DNA from: DASUPK01 sp963815665
GTDB lineage: Bacteria > Actinomycetota > Thermoleophilia > Solirubrobacterales > 70-9
Length of the DNA: 64,000 nucleotides
Reading direction: 5' to 3'
Assembly (NCBI GenBank): GCA_963815665.1
Contig: CAWFHN010000011.1
Coordinates: 434,001-498,000, forward strand
This document shows, piece after piece, positions 1 to 8,606 of the stretch (the stretch's first letter is position 1; every line of letters starts with the position of its first letter). Under the pieces are notes generated by a model that was not told the origin of the DNA, searched no databases, and worked only from the letters and a program-made list of their open reading frames with translations. A program made the position numbers and the translations under genes.

Positions 1-2093
1 GCTTCTTCCCGCACCACGGCGGCGGCCTGGGCGAGGTCCTCTACTGGGCCTCGACGACGCTCTTCCAGCGCCTCGGCGCCCAGATCATCGCCGTGGTCCT
101 GCTGCTGTCCGGGCTGCTGCTGCTGACCGGCCGCTCCGTCTCGGACATGGTCCGCGCCGCCCGTCGCGGCGCGGACAAGGCCAAGCGGGGCACCGTCGGC
201 TTCGCCACCGCGATCAAGGAGAGCCGGGTCCACACCGACCCTGACCTGATCGACACCTCGCCCGCCGACACCGAGCGGGTCTTCGGGCCGCCGGAGCCGG
301 TGGCCGACGGAGACGACTTCCAGGTGCTGGTCGGCGGAGATGAGCAGGAGACGGAGAAGGTGGCGAACTTCGACGACGCCGTGCGGATCGCCGACGAGCC
401 CGACACCAGCGAGCTCGCGGACCTCGAAGGAAACGAAAACGAGACGATCAGGGTTGCCAAGCCAGACGCGCCCGAGCCGCATATCCCCGCAGGCGAAGCC
501 GAGGAGATGGGCGTTGATGGCGAAGCCGCTGTCGACCCCGTCCCGCGCACCCCGATGGGCGAGAAGCGCGGGGGTGTCACCGAGTCGGAGGAGATCGACT
601 ACCGGGCGCCCGACCCCGAGCGCGTCCTCGAGCGCGGCGCTCCAGACAAGGGCCCCGACAAGCAGGACCACGAGGCGATCGCCCTCAATCTGCTCGAGAC
701 GCTCGGGCACTTCGGCGTGGAGGCGAAGATCGTCGGGACCGTCACGGGCCCGCACGTGAGCCGTTACGAGCTCAAGCTCGCTCCCGGGACCAAGGTCTCG
801 AAGATCACCCAGCTCAAGGACGACCTCGCCTACGCGCTCGCCTCGACCGACATCCGGATCCTGGCGCCGATCCCCGGCAAGCAGGCTGTTGGCGTGGAGG
901 TCCCAAACCAGCGCCGCCGCCTCGTGCGCCTCGGAGACATCTACGGCGGGCGGCCGCAGGGCGGCTCGCCGCTGGTCGCCTGGCTCGGCAAGGACATCTC
1001 GGGCAGCGCCGTCTGGACCGACCTGCAGAAGATGCCGCACGCCCTGATCGCCGGCACCACGGGCTCGGGCAAGTCCGGCAGCGTCAACGCGATCCTCAGC
1101 TCGATCCTGCTGCACGCCTCGCCGAACGAGGTGCGGATGGTGCTCGTCGACCCCAAGCGGGTCGAGCTCAACCACTACGAGAAGATCCCGCACCTGCTGA
1201 CGCCGGTGGTGACGTCGCCGCGCCTCGCCGCCAACGTCCTCAACAACCTGATCGCGGAGATGGAGAGCCGCTACCAGATCATGGAGCAGGCCCGCTCGCG
1301 CAACCTCGGGGAGCTCAACCGCGTGCGCGAGCGCGATGGGGAGGCCCCGCTGCCGTACATCCTCTGCGTGATCGACGAGCTCGCCGACCTGATGATGGTC
1401 TCGCCGGCCGAGGTCGAGGACGCGATCATCCGCCTGGCCCAGAAGGCACGGGCCGTCGGGATCCACCTCCTGCTCGCGACGCAGCGTCCCTCAACCGACA
1501 TCATCACCGGGACGATCAAGGTCAACATCCCTTCGCGGATCGCCTTCGCGGTCTCGTCCCAGGTCGACTCGCGCGTGATCCTGGACCAGGGCGGCGCCGA
1601 GACGCTGCTGGGCCAGGGCGACATGCTCTTCCGCCCGGCGGGCACCTCGAAGATGCAGCGGATCCAGGGCGCCTTCATCACCGAGGCCGAGATCGCCAAG
1701 ATCACCGACTTCTGGGCGGATCAGGGCGAGCCCGACTTCGCCCACGAGCTGCTCGACACGCCGCAGGTCTCGAAGGATGACGGCGACGCGGACGACGACT
1801 TCGATCCGGACTCAGACGACCTGCTCGATCAGGCCGCGCAACTGGTGGTCGAGGGCGGCACCGCCTCCGTCTCGATGATCCAGCGGCGGCTGCGGGTGGG
1901 CTATACGCGCGCCGGGCGCCTGATCGACATGCTCGAGCGACGGGGCATCATCTCCGGCTACGAGGGCTCCAAGCCGCGACAGGTCCTCGTCTCGCTCGCG
2001 GATCTGCCGCGGGTGCTGGGCGGGGGAGAGGCCTCAACACCGGCTGGGGAAGGCGAGCCCGAGCCGGTCAGCGCCCAGCCCGACGCCGACTAG
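1..2093 (+). CDS. ftsK: DNA translocase FtsK/SpoIIIE, 5' end outside window
   Basis: ATP-driven DNA pump that clears and positions chromosome termini at the division septum. The frame is open from base 3, so the start and first membrane helices lie upstream. What is visible begins with the last hydrophobic helix (about bases 85-140), then an acidic low-complexity linker of about 170 residues, then the motor. Walker A AGTTGSGKS is near base 1050 and the Walker B segment VIDELADL near 1365. The C-terminus is a gamma winged helix (about bases 1840-2020) of the kind that reads KOPS-like polarity sequences. The stop is TAG at 2091-2093, followed by a hairpin. Family assignment is firm. Confidence 0.97.
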   Translation, partial: FFPHHGGGLGEVLYWASTTLFQRLGAQIIAVVLLLSGLLLLTGRSVSDMVRAARRGADKAKRGTVGFATAIKESRVHTDPDLIDTSPADTERVFGPPEPVADGDDFQVLVGGDEQETEKVANFDDAVRIADEPDTSELADLEGNENETIRVAKPDAPEPHIPAGEAEEMGVDGEAAVDPVPRTPMGEKRGGVTESEEIDYRAPDPERVLERGAPDKGPDKQDHEAIALNLLETLGHFGVEAKIVGTVTGPHVSRYELKLAPGTKVSKITQLKDDLAYALASTDIRILAPIPGKQAVGVEVPNQRRRLVRLGDIYGGRPQGGSPLVAWLGKDISGSAVWTDLQKMPHALIAGTTGSGKSGSVNAILSSILLHASPNEVRMVLVDPKRVELNHYEKIPHLLTPVVTSPRLAANVLNNLIAEMESRYQIMEQARSRNLGELNRVRERDGEAPLPYILCVIDELADLMMVSPAEVEDAIIRLAQKARAVGIHLLLATQRPSTDIITGTIKVNIPSRIAFAVSSQVDSRVILDQGGAETLLGQGDMLFRPAGTSKMQRIQGAFITEAEIAKITDFWADQGEPDFAHELLDTPQVSKDDGDADDDFDPDSDDLLDQAAQLVVEGGTASVSMIQRRLRVGYTRAGRLIDMLERRGIISGYEGSKPRQVLVSLADLPRVLGGGEASTPAGEGEPEPVSAQPDAD

Positions 2094-2107
2094 GCACCAG
2101 TGAGTGG

Positions 2108-2131
2108 TTTGCCCGTCTATAGGCGGGCAAA
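2108..2131 (+). terminator. hairpin after ftsK
   Basis: Perfect inverted repeat TTTGCCCG / CGGGCAAA with an 8-nt loop, lying between the ftsK stop and cinA. There is no long T tract after it. It is probably a transcription terminator or 3' end stabiliser; an operator cannot be excluded. Confidence 0.55.
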
Positions 2132-2158
2132 TCCAGCACACTTCGCGAGAATGGGCGC

Positions 2159-3436
2159 ATGAGCGTCCGAGCGGGCATCCTGGTAACCGGCACGGAGGTG
2201 CTGAGCGGGTACGTCACCGACCGCAACGGTCCCTGGATCTCGGAGCAATTGGCGGACCTGGGAGTTGAGGTCGCGGAGATCACGGTCGTCGGCGATCGCC
2301 CGGAGGACCTCGAGGGGGCCATGCGCCACATGCGGGACGAGGGGCTCGACCTGATCTTCACCAGTGGCGGGCTGGGGCCGACGGCGGACGACCTGACGGC
2401 CGAGGTGGTCGGGCGCTTCGCGGGTCGCGACCTCGTCCTGGACGAGGAGATGGAACAGAAGATCGCCGACATCATCGCCCGCTACGCGCGCCGCCTCCGC
2501 TTCGACCCGGACGCGGTCCGCGAGGCGAATCGCAAGCAGGCGATGGTCCCCGAGGGCGCCGTGGCCATCGACCCCGCCGGCACGGCGCCGGGTCTGGTGG
2601 TTCCCGCGGACGGCCAGGTGGTGGTCGTGCTGCCGGGGCCGCCGCGCGAGCTGCAGGAGATGTGGCCCCGGGCGCTGGCGGCGGCGCCTGCCCGGGAGGT
2701 CCTCGACAGAGCCGAGCCGTACAGCACGATGTCGATCCGGATGTTCGGGATCCCGGAGTCCGAGCTCGCCATGGCCCTGCGCGAGATCGAGGAAGAGGGC
2801 GTCGCGCTGGACCAGCTCGAGGTGACCACCTGCCTGCGCGGCGGGGAGCTGGTCACCGACGTCCGCCACAGGGACGGCTCCGAGGATGCCACGGAGGGAC
2901 TGCGCGCCGGCCTCGCCGAGCGCCTCGGCCAGTTCACCTACACCGAGAGCGGGGAATCCATCGAGGAGGTCGTCTTCCGGCTGCTCGGGGATCGCACGAT
3001 CGCCGTCGCCGAGTCCTGCACCGGCGGCCTGCTCGCCGGGCGCCTGACGCTTCGGCCGGGCTCGTCGCAATGGGTCGCGGGCGGGGTCGTCGCCTACTCC
3101 AACGAGGCGAAGGCGGATCTCCTGGGGGTCGACCCGGGCCTGATCGAGAGCGAGGGGGCCGTGTCCCCGGAGGTCGCCGAGGCGATGGCGGATGGGGCCC
3201 TGGAGCGCTTCGGCGCGGATGTCAGCTGCGCGGTGACCGGAGTCGCCGGTCCGGATGGCGGCACCGAGGAGAAGCCGGTCGGATACGTCTGCTTCTGCGC
3301 CAAGACGGCGACGGGGGAGAGGCTCGCCCGCGATCCGATCCTCCCCGGCAGTCGCACGGACGTCCGCGACCGCTCGGTGGTCGTCGCCCTCCACCTGGTC
3401 CGCTACCTGCTGGAAGGCCGGGAGCCGCCGAGGTGA
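2159..3436 (+). CDS. cinA: CinA, competence/damage-inducible protein with NMN deamidase domain
   Basis: Two-domain protein of 425 residues, the usual CinA length. The N-terminal MoCF/COG1058 domain (about residues 1-250) contains the GGLGPTADD motif. The C-terminal nicotinamide-nucleotide amidase domain (about 260-425) has AESCTGGLLAGRLT and VVAYSNEAK. Members recycle NMN released by the NAD-dependent DNA ligase and may hydrolyse ADP-ribose. The ATG at 2159 is chosen; it has no Shine-Dalgarno, and GAGAAT lies 6 nt before it. The last codons overlap the next gene in a GTGA. Position two genes ahead of recA matches the cinA-recA linkage seen in many phyla. Confidence 0.95.
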   Translation: MSVRAGILVTGTEVLSGYVTDRNGPWISEQLADLGVEVAEITVVGDRPEDLEGAMRHMRDEGLDLIFTSGGLGPTADDLTAEVVGRFAGRDLVLDEEMEQKIADIIARYARRLRFDPDAVREANRKQAMVPEGAVAIDPAGTAPGLVVPADGQVVVVLPGPPRELQEMWPRALAAAPAREVLDRAEPYSTMSIRMFGIPESELAMALREIEEEGVALDQLEVTTCLRGGELVTDVRHRDGSEDATEGLRAGLAERLGQFTYTESGESIEEVVFRLLGDRTIAVAESCTGGLLAGRLTLRPGSSQWVAGGVVAYSNEAKADLLGVDPGLIESEGAVSPEVAEAMADGALERFGADVSCAVTGVAGPDGGTEEKPVGYVCFCAKTATGERLARDPILPGSRTDVRDRSVVVALHLVRYLLEGREPPR

Positions 3437-3975
3437 GGAGCGCCGGTTTGGCGATCCTGGCCGCGGCGATCGCCCTGATCGTGACCGGCTGCGGCTCCGA
3501 CACGACCACGGCGGACCGGCGGGGGGCCCTGGAGGACTACGTCGCCAAGGTCCAGCCGATCAGGCTCGGGATCAACGAGCTTCTCGACAAGGCCGACCCG
3601 ATCCTCGAGGGCTACCGCGACGGCGATCTGAGCGCCGCGCAGGCCGGGCTGCGGATGGGGCGGATCGAGCATGGAGCGGCCGGCTACGCGGTCCGGATCG
3701 CGTCCATCGAGGGAGTCCCCGATGAGATGCGCGCCGCCCAGAATGAGTACGCGCATACCTTCGTCCTGCAGGACACCTACCTGAGCGCCCTGGTAGCGGC
3801 ACTGCCCAATCGGCAATTCGACGAGCTGCCGCACTTCCAGAACGAGCAGCGGGCGGCGATCATCGCCTGGCGCACGCGCCTCCAGGTGCTCGCCGACCGC
3901 TGGGGAGCGAAGCTGCCGGGGGACCTTCAGGTCGCCGGCCGCGGTGAGATCTCACCCGTGCCGACCGGGGACTGA
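3433..3975 (+). CDS. small predicted lipoprotein, function unknown
   Basis: 180 residues from a GTG that overlaps the cinA stop (GTGA), so it is probably translated by coupling with cinA. The start is Arg-Ser, then a hydrophobic stretch ending in the lipobox IVTGC, so the mature protein should be lipid-anchored outside the membrane with Cys near residue 19. The rest looks mostly alpha-helical (repeated amphipathic segments such as NELLDKADPILEGY). I recognise no family; the helical, lipidated layout recalls small actinobacterial periplasmic proteins. A longer open frame runs upstream inside cinA but would hide the signal peptide, so it is rejected. Confidence 0.8.
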   Translation: MRSAGLAILAAAIALIVTGCGSDTTTADRRGALEDYVAKVQPIRLGINELLDKADPILEGYRDGDLSAAQAGLRMGRIEHGAAGYAVRIASIEGVPDEMRAAQNEYAHTFVLQDTYLSALVAALPNRQFDELPHFQNEQRAAIIAWRTRLQVLADRWGAKLPGDLQVAGRGEISPVPTGD

Positions 3976-4087
3976 CGAGTGCCTCGTCGTCAAGAAGGGG
4001 AGAGAAGGCAGAGGTCGGGGCTCAGGCCCTGGTGAGAGGTTCGTCCACGAGTACGGTGCTGGCGGCGGTTGCGGCCGGTCCGCCGAT

Positions 4088-4093
4088 TAGCTT
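4088..4093 (+). promoter_or_regulatory. -10 element TAGCTT of thpR, leaderless type
   Basis: TAGCTT ends 6 nt before the GTG at 4100 and there is no Shine-Dalgarno, so transcription should begin at or next to the start codon. Inferred from spacing only. Confidence 0.55.
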
Positions 4094-4099
4094 TTCGGC

Positions 4100-4720
4100 G
4101 TGGCCAAGGAGAGGCTCAAGAGCCCCAGGGCTCGCCTGTTCGTCGCCCTCGATCTGCCGCAGGACGTGCGCGCCGGGCTGGTCGAGTGGCAGCAGACGGC
4201 GCTCGCCGATCCCGCCCTGCGGGTCGTCAGGCCGGAGGCGCTTCACATGACGCTGGTGTTCCTCGGCTACCAGGCGGAGAGGGACGCCAAGGCGATCGCC
4301 AAGGCGGCGTTTCACACCGACGCCGAGGCGCCCGCGGTCGAGCTCGTCGCCGAGCCCGTCGGCGTTCCCCCCGGCAAGCGCCCTCGCCTGATCGCGCTGG
4401 CGGCGAACTCGGACGAGATCGTGGCGATGCAGCGGGAGGTCGAGGAGCGGCTCGTGGCCGGCGGCTTCCACGAGCCCGAGAAGCGGGCGTTCTGGCCGCA
4501 CCTGACGGTGGCGCGGGTCAGGCCCGAGGCGCCCGGGGGGCGGAAGCCGGCGCTGATCAGGACGCAGCCCCATTCGCTACCCGAACATATGTTCCGGTTC
4601 TTCCGTCCGACCCGTTTGGTCCTCTTCAAGTCCCACCTGCGCAGATCCGGTGCGGAGTACGAGCCGATGGCCGAGTTGGAGCTTCCGACCGCCCACGACG
4701 ACCAAGCGACAGAGAGGTGA
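4100..4720 (+). CDS. thpR: RNA 2',3'-cyclic phosphodiesterase (2'-5' RNA ligase family)
   Basis: 206-residue member of the 2H phosphoesterase family. Both catalytic HxTx motifs are present: HMTL near residue 49 and HLTV near residue 134. These enzymes open 2',3'-cyclic phosphates on RNA ends and can act as 2'-5' RNA ligases in vitro. The start is GTG 4100. A TAGCTT hexamer 6 nt upstream suggests a leaderless transcript, which would also feed recA. The gene ends in TGA at 4718-4720, 5 nt before the recA ATG. The cinA-thpR-recA order is also known from Thermus and Deinococcus relatives. Confidence 0.93.
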   Translation: MAKERLKSPRARLFVALDLPQDVRAGLVEWQQTALADPALRVVRPEALHMTLVFLGYQAERDAKAIAKAAFHTDAEAPAVELVAEPVGVPPGKRPRLIALAANSDEIVAMQREVEERLVAGGFHEPEKRAFWPHLTVARVRPEAPGGRKPALIRTQPHSLPEHMFRFFRPTRLVLFKSHLRRSGAEYEPMAELELPTAHDDQATER

Positions 4721-4725
4721 ATGAG

Positions 4726-5871
4726 ATGGCAGAGCAGAAGCCCAACTTGAGAGAGGCCGGCGAGAAGGACGCGAAGGCGCGCGACCAGGCGCTGCAGGCG
4801 GCGGTGTCGCAGATCGAGAAGGAGTTCGGCCAGGGCGCCCTGATGAAGCTGGGCGACCAGGGCGCACTCAAGGTGGAGTCCGTCTCCACCGGCGCCCTGC
4901 CGCTCGACATCGCGCTGGGAGTGGGCGGGGTGCCGCGCGGCCGCATCGTCGAGATCTTCGGGCCGGAGTCCTCCGGCAAGACAACGCTGATCTACCACAT
5001 CATCGCCGAGGCCCAGGCCCGCGGAGGGGTCTGCGCCTTCATCGACACCGAGCACGCGCTCGATCCCGTCTACGCGCGGAAGATCGGCGTCAACACCGAC
5101 GAGCTGATGATCTCCCAGCCGGACTACGGCGAGCAGGCTCTCGAGATCGTCGACGTGCTGGTCCGGTCGGGCGCGGTCGACGTCGTCGCGGTGGACTCCG
5201 TCGCCGCGCTGACCCCGCGGGTGGAGCTCGAGGGCCAGATGGGCGACCAGCACGTGGGCCTGCAGGCGCGCCTGATGTCGCAGGCGCTTCGGAAGCTGGC
5301 CGGCAACCTGAGTCGCGCCAACACGATCTGCCTGTTCACCAACCAGATCCGGGAGAAGATCGGGGTGATGTTCGGGAGCCCCGAGACCCAGCCGGGCGGC
5401 CGGGCGCTGAAGTTCTATTCCTCGCAGCGCCTCGACATCCGCCGGATCGAGACGCTGAAGGAGGGCACCGAGGCGGTCGGAAACCGGGTCCGGGTCAAGG
5501 TCGTCAAGAACAAGGTCGCGCCGCCGTTCCGCCAGGCCGAGTTCGACATCGAGTACGGCGTCGGCATCTCCAAGGAGGGCGGCCTGATCGACATGGCCCT
5601 AGAGCACGACCTGATCCAGAAGTCGGGCTCCTTCTTCTCCTACGGCGAGACGAGGCTCGGCCAGGGCCGCAACAACACCAAGGAGTTCCTGCGGGACAAC
5701 CCGGAGCTGGGGGCTGAGCTCGAGCGGAAGGTCCACGAGAAGCTCGGGATCGGCGAGGAGGCCCAGGCGCCCGCTGAGGCCGAGAAGCCCGTCGAAGTGG
5801 TCAAGGACGCCGACAAGGCGGCGGAGAAGTCGGAGAAGGTCGCCGCCAAGCCGCAGAAAAGGGCCGCCTAG
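4726..5871 (+). CDS. recA: recombinase RecA
   Basis: 381-residue RecA: strand exchange and SOS co-protease. Walker A GPESSGKT is near residue 85, the DNA-binding loop region around MGDQHVGLQARLMSQALRKL is intact, and NQIREKIGVMFG is canonical. The C-terminus carries a Lys/Glu/Ala-rich tail of about 45 residues, longer than in E. coli. The ATG at 4726 is preferred because AGAGAGGTG sits 6-8 nt upstream as a Shine-Dalgarno. An in-frame GTG at 4717 overlapping the thpR stop is the alternative. No Cheo/LexA-type box was recognised upstream. Confidence 0.98.
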   Translation: MAEQKPNLREAGEKDAKARDQALQAAVSQIEKEFGQGALMKLGDQGALKVESVSTGALPLDIALGVGGVPRGRIVEIFGPESSGKTTLIYHIIAEAQARGGVCAFIDTEHALDPVYARKIGVNTDELMISQPDYGEQALEIVDVLVRSGAVDVVAVDSVAALTPRVELEGQMGDQHVGLQARLMSQALRKLAGNLSRANTICLFTNQIREKIGVMFGSPETQPGGRALKFYSSQRLDIRRIETLKEGTEAVGNRVRVKVVKNKVAPPFRQAEFDIEYGVGISKEGGLIDMALEHDLIQKSGSFFSYGETRLGQGRNNTKEFLRDNPELGAELERKVHEKLGIGEEAQAPAEAEKPVEVVKDADKAAEKSEKVAAKPQKRAA

Positions 5872-5881
5872 CTAAGCACCC

Positions 5882-6346
5882 GTGGGCGGGCGCGTGGAGG
5901 ACCCGTACGAGCTCGCTCTGCGGGCTCTTGGCTACAAGGAGCGCACGGAGTCGGAGCTGCGCTCCTGGCTGGCCGAACGCGAGGTGGCCGAGGTCGAGAT
6001 CGAGGAGGTGATCGCCCTGCTGATGGAGGCGGGAGCGATCGACGACGAGAGCTTCGCCCGGCGCTACGCGGAGGACAAGCGCCAGCTTGCCGGCTGGGGC
6101 CCGGATCGCATCTCAGCGGCGCTCCAGGGCCGCGGCGTCGCCCCAGAGCACATAGACGCCGCGCTCGTGGAGGACGATGGCGACGCGCTGCTCGAAAGGG
6201 CCCTGACGCTGCTCGGAGATCGCGGGATGGGCTGCGAGTCGGGGCGTGAGCGCGAGCGGGCGCTGGGGCTGCTCGTCAGGCGGGGATATCCGCTCGAGCT
6301 CGCCTACGAGGCGGTCAGAAGTGTCGAGCGGTCCCCGCGGGGATAG
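5882..6346 (+). CDS. recX: regulatory protein RecX
   Basis: 154 residues with the three-helix repeat layout of RecX (YELALRALGYKERTESELRSW, then VIALLMEAGAIDDESFARRY). It binds RecA filaments and limits their extension. It starts at GTG 5882, 10 nt after the recA stop, so it is almost certainly co-transcribed with recA. Its TAG stop at 6344-6346 also forms the first three bases of the -10 element of the following gene. Length is normal for the family. Confidence 0.93.
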   Translation: MGGRVEDPYELALRALGYKERTESELRSWLAEREVAEVEIEEVIALLMEAGAIDDESFARRYAEDKRQLAGWGPDRISAALQGRGVAPEHIDAALVEDDGDALLERALTLLGDRGMGCESGRERERALGLLVRRGYPLELAYEAVRSVERSPRG

Positions 6347-6349
6347 GAT
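6344..6349 (+). promoter_or_regulatory. -10 element TAGGAT of the cupredoxin gene
   Basis: TAGGAT ends 9 nt before the ATG at 6359, and its TAG is the recX stop codon. No Shine-Dalgarno separates them. Confidence 0.5.
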
Positions 6350-6358
6350 CCGCGCCGA

Positions 6359-6913
6359 ATGGACGGCAACTTCTTCTTCGTGATCGGCGGCGTGCTGGTG
6401 CTCGCCGCGCTGGCGATCGCCTTCGTGGGTATTCGTGGCAGCGAGTCCTTCCCTCCCAATCGGGGGGCGATGGCCGGGGTGATCGTCGTGTTCGTCGCCC
6501 TCGTCGGCACGACCATGGCGTTCGCGATCGTCAAGTCGAAGGACGAGCAGAAGTCGCGCAACGAGAAGCTCGCCGCGGAGGAGGGGACGACCACGACCAC
6601 GCCCACCGGCCCGGTGACGGACCTCTCCGTCTCCTCTCCCGCGGACGGCGGTCTGGTGTTCCAGCCGAACGGACTCACCGCCAAGCCGGGCAACGTGGCG
6701 ATCACCTACGACAACCCGTCCCAGGTCTCGCACAGCATCGCCGTCGCCACCGCGAACGGCAACGTGCTCGGACAGGTGCAGCCCTTCACGGACGGAAAGA
6801 AGACGGTCACCCTGAGCAACCTCGCTCCCGGGAAGTACGTCTTCTACTGCACCGTGCCGGGGCACCGGCAAGCGGGGATGCAGGGCGACCTCACGGTCCT
6901 GGCGGGCAAGTAG
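6359..6913 (+). CDS. membrane-anchored cupredoxin (blue copper-like) protein
   Basis: 184 residues. Two hydrophobic helices (about residues 5-25 and 37-58) are followed by a Thr-rich linker and a plastocyanin/azurin-like domain outside the membrane. Type 1 copper ligands are visible: His in the HSIAVA segment, then Cys, His and Met in FYCTVPGHRQAGMQG. It may carry electrons to a terminal oxidase or reductase, or be a relative of cytochrome oxidase subunit II lacking CuA. No oxidase genes are next to it in this window. ATG 6359 is the only sensible start. Confidence 0.85.
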   Translation: MDGNFFFVIGGVLVLAALAIAFVGIRGSESFPPNRGAMAGVIVVFVALVGTTMAFAIVKSKDEQKSRNEKLAAEEGTTTTTPTGPVTDLSVSSPADGGLVFQPNGLTAKPGNVAITYDNPSQVSHSIAVATANGNVLGQVQPFTDGKKTVTLSNLAPGKYVFYCTVPGHRQAGMQGDLTVLAGK

Positions 6914-6925
6914 CACCGGGCGCCG

Positions 6926-6956
6926 CTGTATAGCCGGCTTCACCGGTGCTATACAG
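6926..6956. promoter_or_regulatory. palindromic promoter/operator before the small HTH gene
   Basis: Perfect 9-bp inverted repeat CTGTATAGC / GCTATACAG around a 13-nt centre. The right arm contains TATACA, which ends 6 nt before the ATG at 6962, the spacing of a leaderless -10 in this window. An operator over the -10 next to a DNA-binding protein gene suggests autoregulation (inference). Confidence 0.55.
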
Positions 6957-6961
6957 AAGCG

Positions 6962-7234
6962 ATGATCGCCGAGGCGGAGGCCGCGCGCCTGCGGAAGGCG
7001 CACGCCGACTTCGAGCGCGCCCGGGGTCGTGTCTGGGTAGAACGGGTCCGCGTGGGCCTGGACTACCGGCGGGCGATGCGAAAGATCGACGAGGAGGTGG
7101 CCCGGGTTCGTCTCGAGCGGGACGGGCTTGTGCGGAAGACGGTTGCCGGCGGGTCCAGCTACCGCGAGGTGGCCAGGGCCCTCGGCCTCTCCCACAGCCG
7201 CATCCAGCAGATCGTCAACTCGCCCTCCAAGTAG
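6962..7234 (+). CDS. small helix-turn-helix protein (sigma-70 region 4-like)
   Basis: 90 residues: an Arg/Glu-rich helical N-terminus (about 1-60) that may form a coiled coil, then an HTH resembling sigma region 4 at about 66-88 (YREVARALGLSHSRIQQIV). No other domain is present. It could be a small transcription regulator or a sigma-interacting protein. The start is ATG 6962, 5 nt after a perfect palindrome that embeds its likely -10 element, which fits negative autoregulation. A different open frame covering the same bases lacks homologous features and is not counted. Confidence 0.78.
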   Translation: MIAEAEAARLRKAHADFERARGRVWVERVRVGLDYRRAMRKIDEEVARVRLERDGLVRKTVAGGSSYREVARALGLSHSRIQQIVNSPSK

Positions 7235-7246
7235 GGCCGCCGCCGC

Positions 7247-7252
7247 TAAATT
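7247..7252 (+). promoter_or_regulatory. -10 element TAAATT of miaB
   Basis: TAAATT ends 7 nt before the ATG at 7260 and no Shine-Dalgarno is present; leaderless-type promoter. Confidence 0.6.
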
Positions 7253-7259
7253 GACCACG

Positions 7260-8582
7260 ATGGAGCGCCGTTACCACGTCACCACCTTCGGCTGCCAGAT
7301 GAACGAGCACGATTCCGAGCGGATGAAGGGGATGCTCGACTCGCTCGGATACGTTGAGGCTCCGGATCGCGAGGGTGCCGACCTGATCCTCTTCAACACC
7401 TGCTCGATCCGCGAGTCGGCCGACAATCGCTTCATCGCCCACCTGGGGGAGGCGAAGCGCCTCAAGTCGGAGGACCCGGCGAGGGTCGTCGGCGTTGGCG
7501 GTTGCTGGGCCCAGTCGGTCAAGGACGAGGTGTTCCGCCGCTTTCCGTTCGTCGACGTCGCCTTCGGTCCGGGACAGGTGCACAGGCTCGCGGAGTTCCT
7601 CACCTCCGATTCGCTCACGGCTCAGGGCTACTTCGAGTTCGAGGACGTCACCGGCCATCTGCCGATGAAGCGCGCCCGCGAGTTCCAGGCGTGGGTGCAG
7701 ATCTCGCAGGGCTGCAACTGCGTCTGCTCGTACTGCATCGTGCCGTCGGTCCGAGGCCGCGAGGTGAGCCGCGACCCGGCCGAGCTCATCGCAGAGATCG
7801 AGGGCCTGGCCGCGGATGGCGTCGGAGAGGTCACGCTGCTGGGCCAGAACGTGAACAGCTTCGGGCGCGACCTCCCCAAGGGCAGCCGAATCGCCTTCGC
7901 GGAGCTGCTCGCCCGGGTGGACGCGGTTCCCGGGGTGGAGCGGATCCGCTATACGAGCCCCCATCCGAAGGACATGCGCGAGGACGTGATCCGGGCGCAC
8001 GCCGAGCTCGACTCGCTCTGCGAGCACATCCACCTGCCCCTGCAGTCGGGCTCCACCCCCGTGCTGAAGAGGATGCGCCGCACCTACGGCCGGGAGCGCT
8101 ACATGGACCGCGTCTCGCTGATCCGCGAGCACGTGCCCGACTGCGCGATCACCACCGACATCATCGTCGGCTTCCCCGGCGAGACCGAGGCGGACTTCGA
8201 GCAGACGCTGGAGGTCGTCGACGAGGTCGGCTACGACGGCGCCTTCACCTTCGTCTTCTCGCCGAGGCGGGGCACCGAGGCGGCCGAGTTCGACGACCAG
8301 CTGCCGCACCCGGTCAAGACCGAGCGCATGCAGCGCCTGGTGGAGCTGGTCCAGCGACGCGCTCGCGAGCGGGCGGAGCGCTTCGTCGGGCGCACGCTCG
8401 AGGTGCTTGTCGAGGGCCCCAGCCGGACGGACGCCTCCCGCCTGCGCGGGCGGACGCGCCACAACAAGACCGTCAACTTCGACGGCACGGCGGCTCCCGG
8501 CGAGCTCGTGGATGTCGAGATCAGCGGCGCCACCTCGACCACCCTCACCGGTCAAGAGCGCCTGCTGAGCCGCGCCGCATAG
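7260..8582 (+). CDS. miaB: tRNA-2-methylthio-N6-dimethylallyladenosine synthase MiaB
   Basis: 440-residue radical-SAM methylthiotransferase that converts i6A37 of tRNA to ms2i6A37. The N-terminal UPF0004 domain holds three cluster cysteines (in TFGCQMNEH, FNTCSIRE, VGGCWAQ). The radical-SAM CxxxCxxC is CNCVCSYC near residue 155, and a TRAM domain closes the protein. ATG 7260 is preferred over upstream in-frame codons because the protein begins ERRYHVTTFGCQMN as in the family, and TAAATT sits 7 nt before it. miaA, which makes the i6A substrate, follows 24 nt later. Confidence 0.97.
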   Translation: MERRYHVTTFGCQMNEHDSERMKGMLDSLGYVEAPDREGADLILFNTCSIRESADNRFIAHLGEAKRLKSEDPARVVGVGGCWAQSVKDEVFRRFPFVDVAFGPGQVHRLAEFLTSDSLTAQGYFEFEDVTGHLPMKRAREFQAWVQISQGCNCVCSYCIVPSVRGREVSRDPAELIAEIEGLAADGVGEVTLLGQNVNSFGRDLPKGSRIAFAELLARVDAVPGVERIRYTSPHPKDMREDVIRAHAELDSLCEHIHLPLQSGSTPVLKRMRRTYGRERYMDRVSLIREHVPDCAITTDIIVGFPGETEADFEQTLEVVDEVGYDGAFTFVFSPRRGTEAAEFDDQLPHPVKTERMQRLVELVQRRARERAERFVGRTLEVLVEGPSRTDASRLRGRTRHNKTVNFDGTAAPGELVDVEISGATSTTLTGQERLLSRAA

Positions 8583-8606
8583 GCGGCTCCGCGAGGCGCC
8601 GGACGG

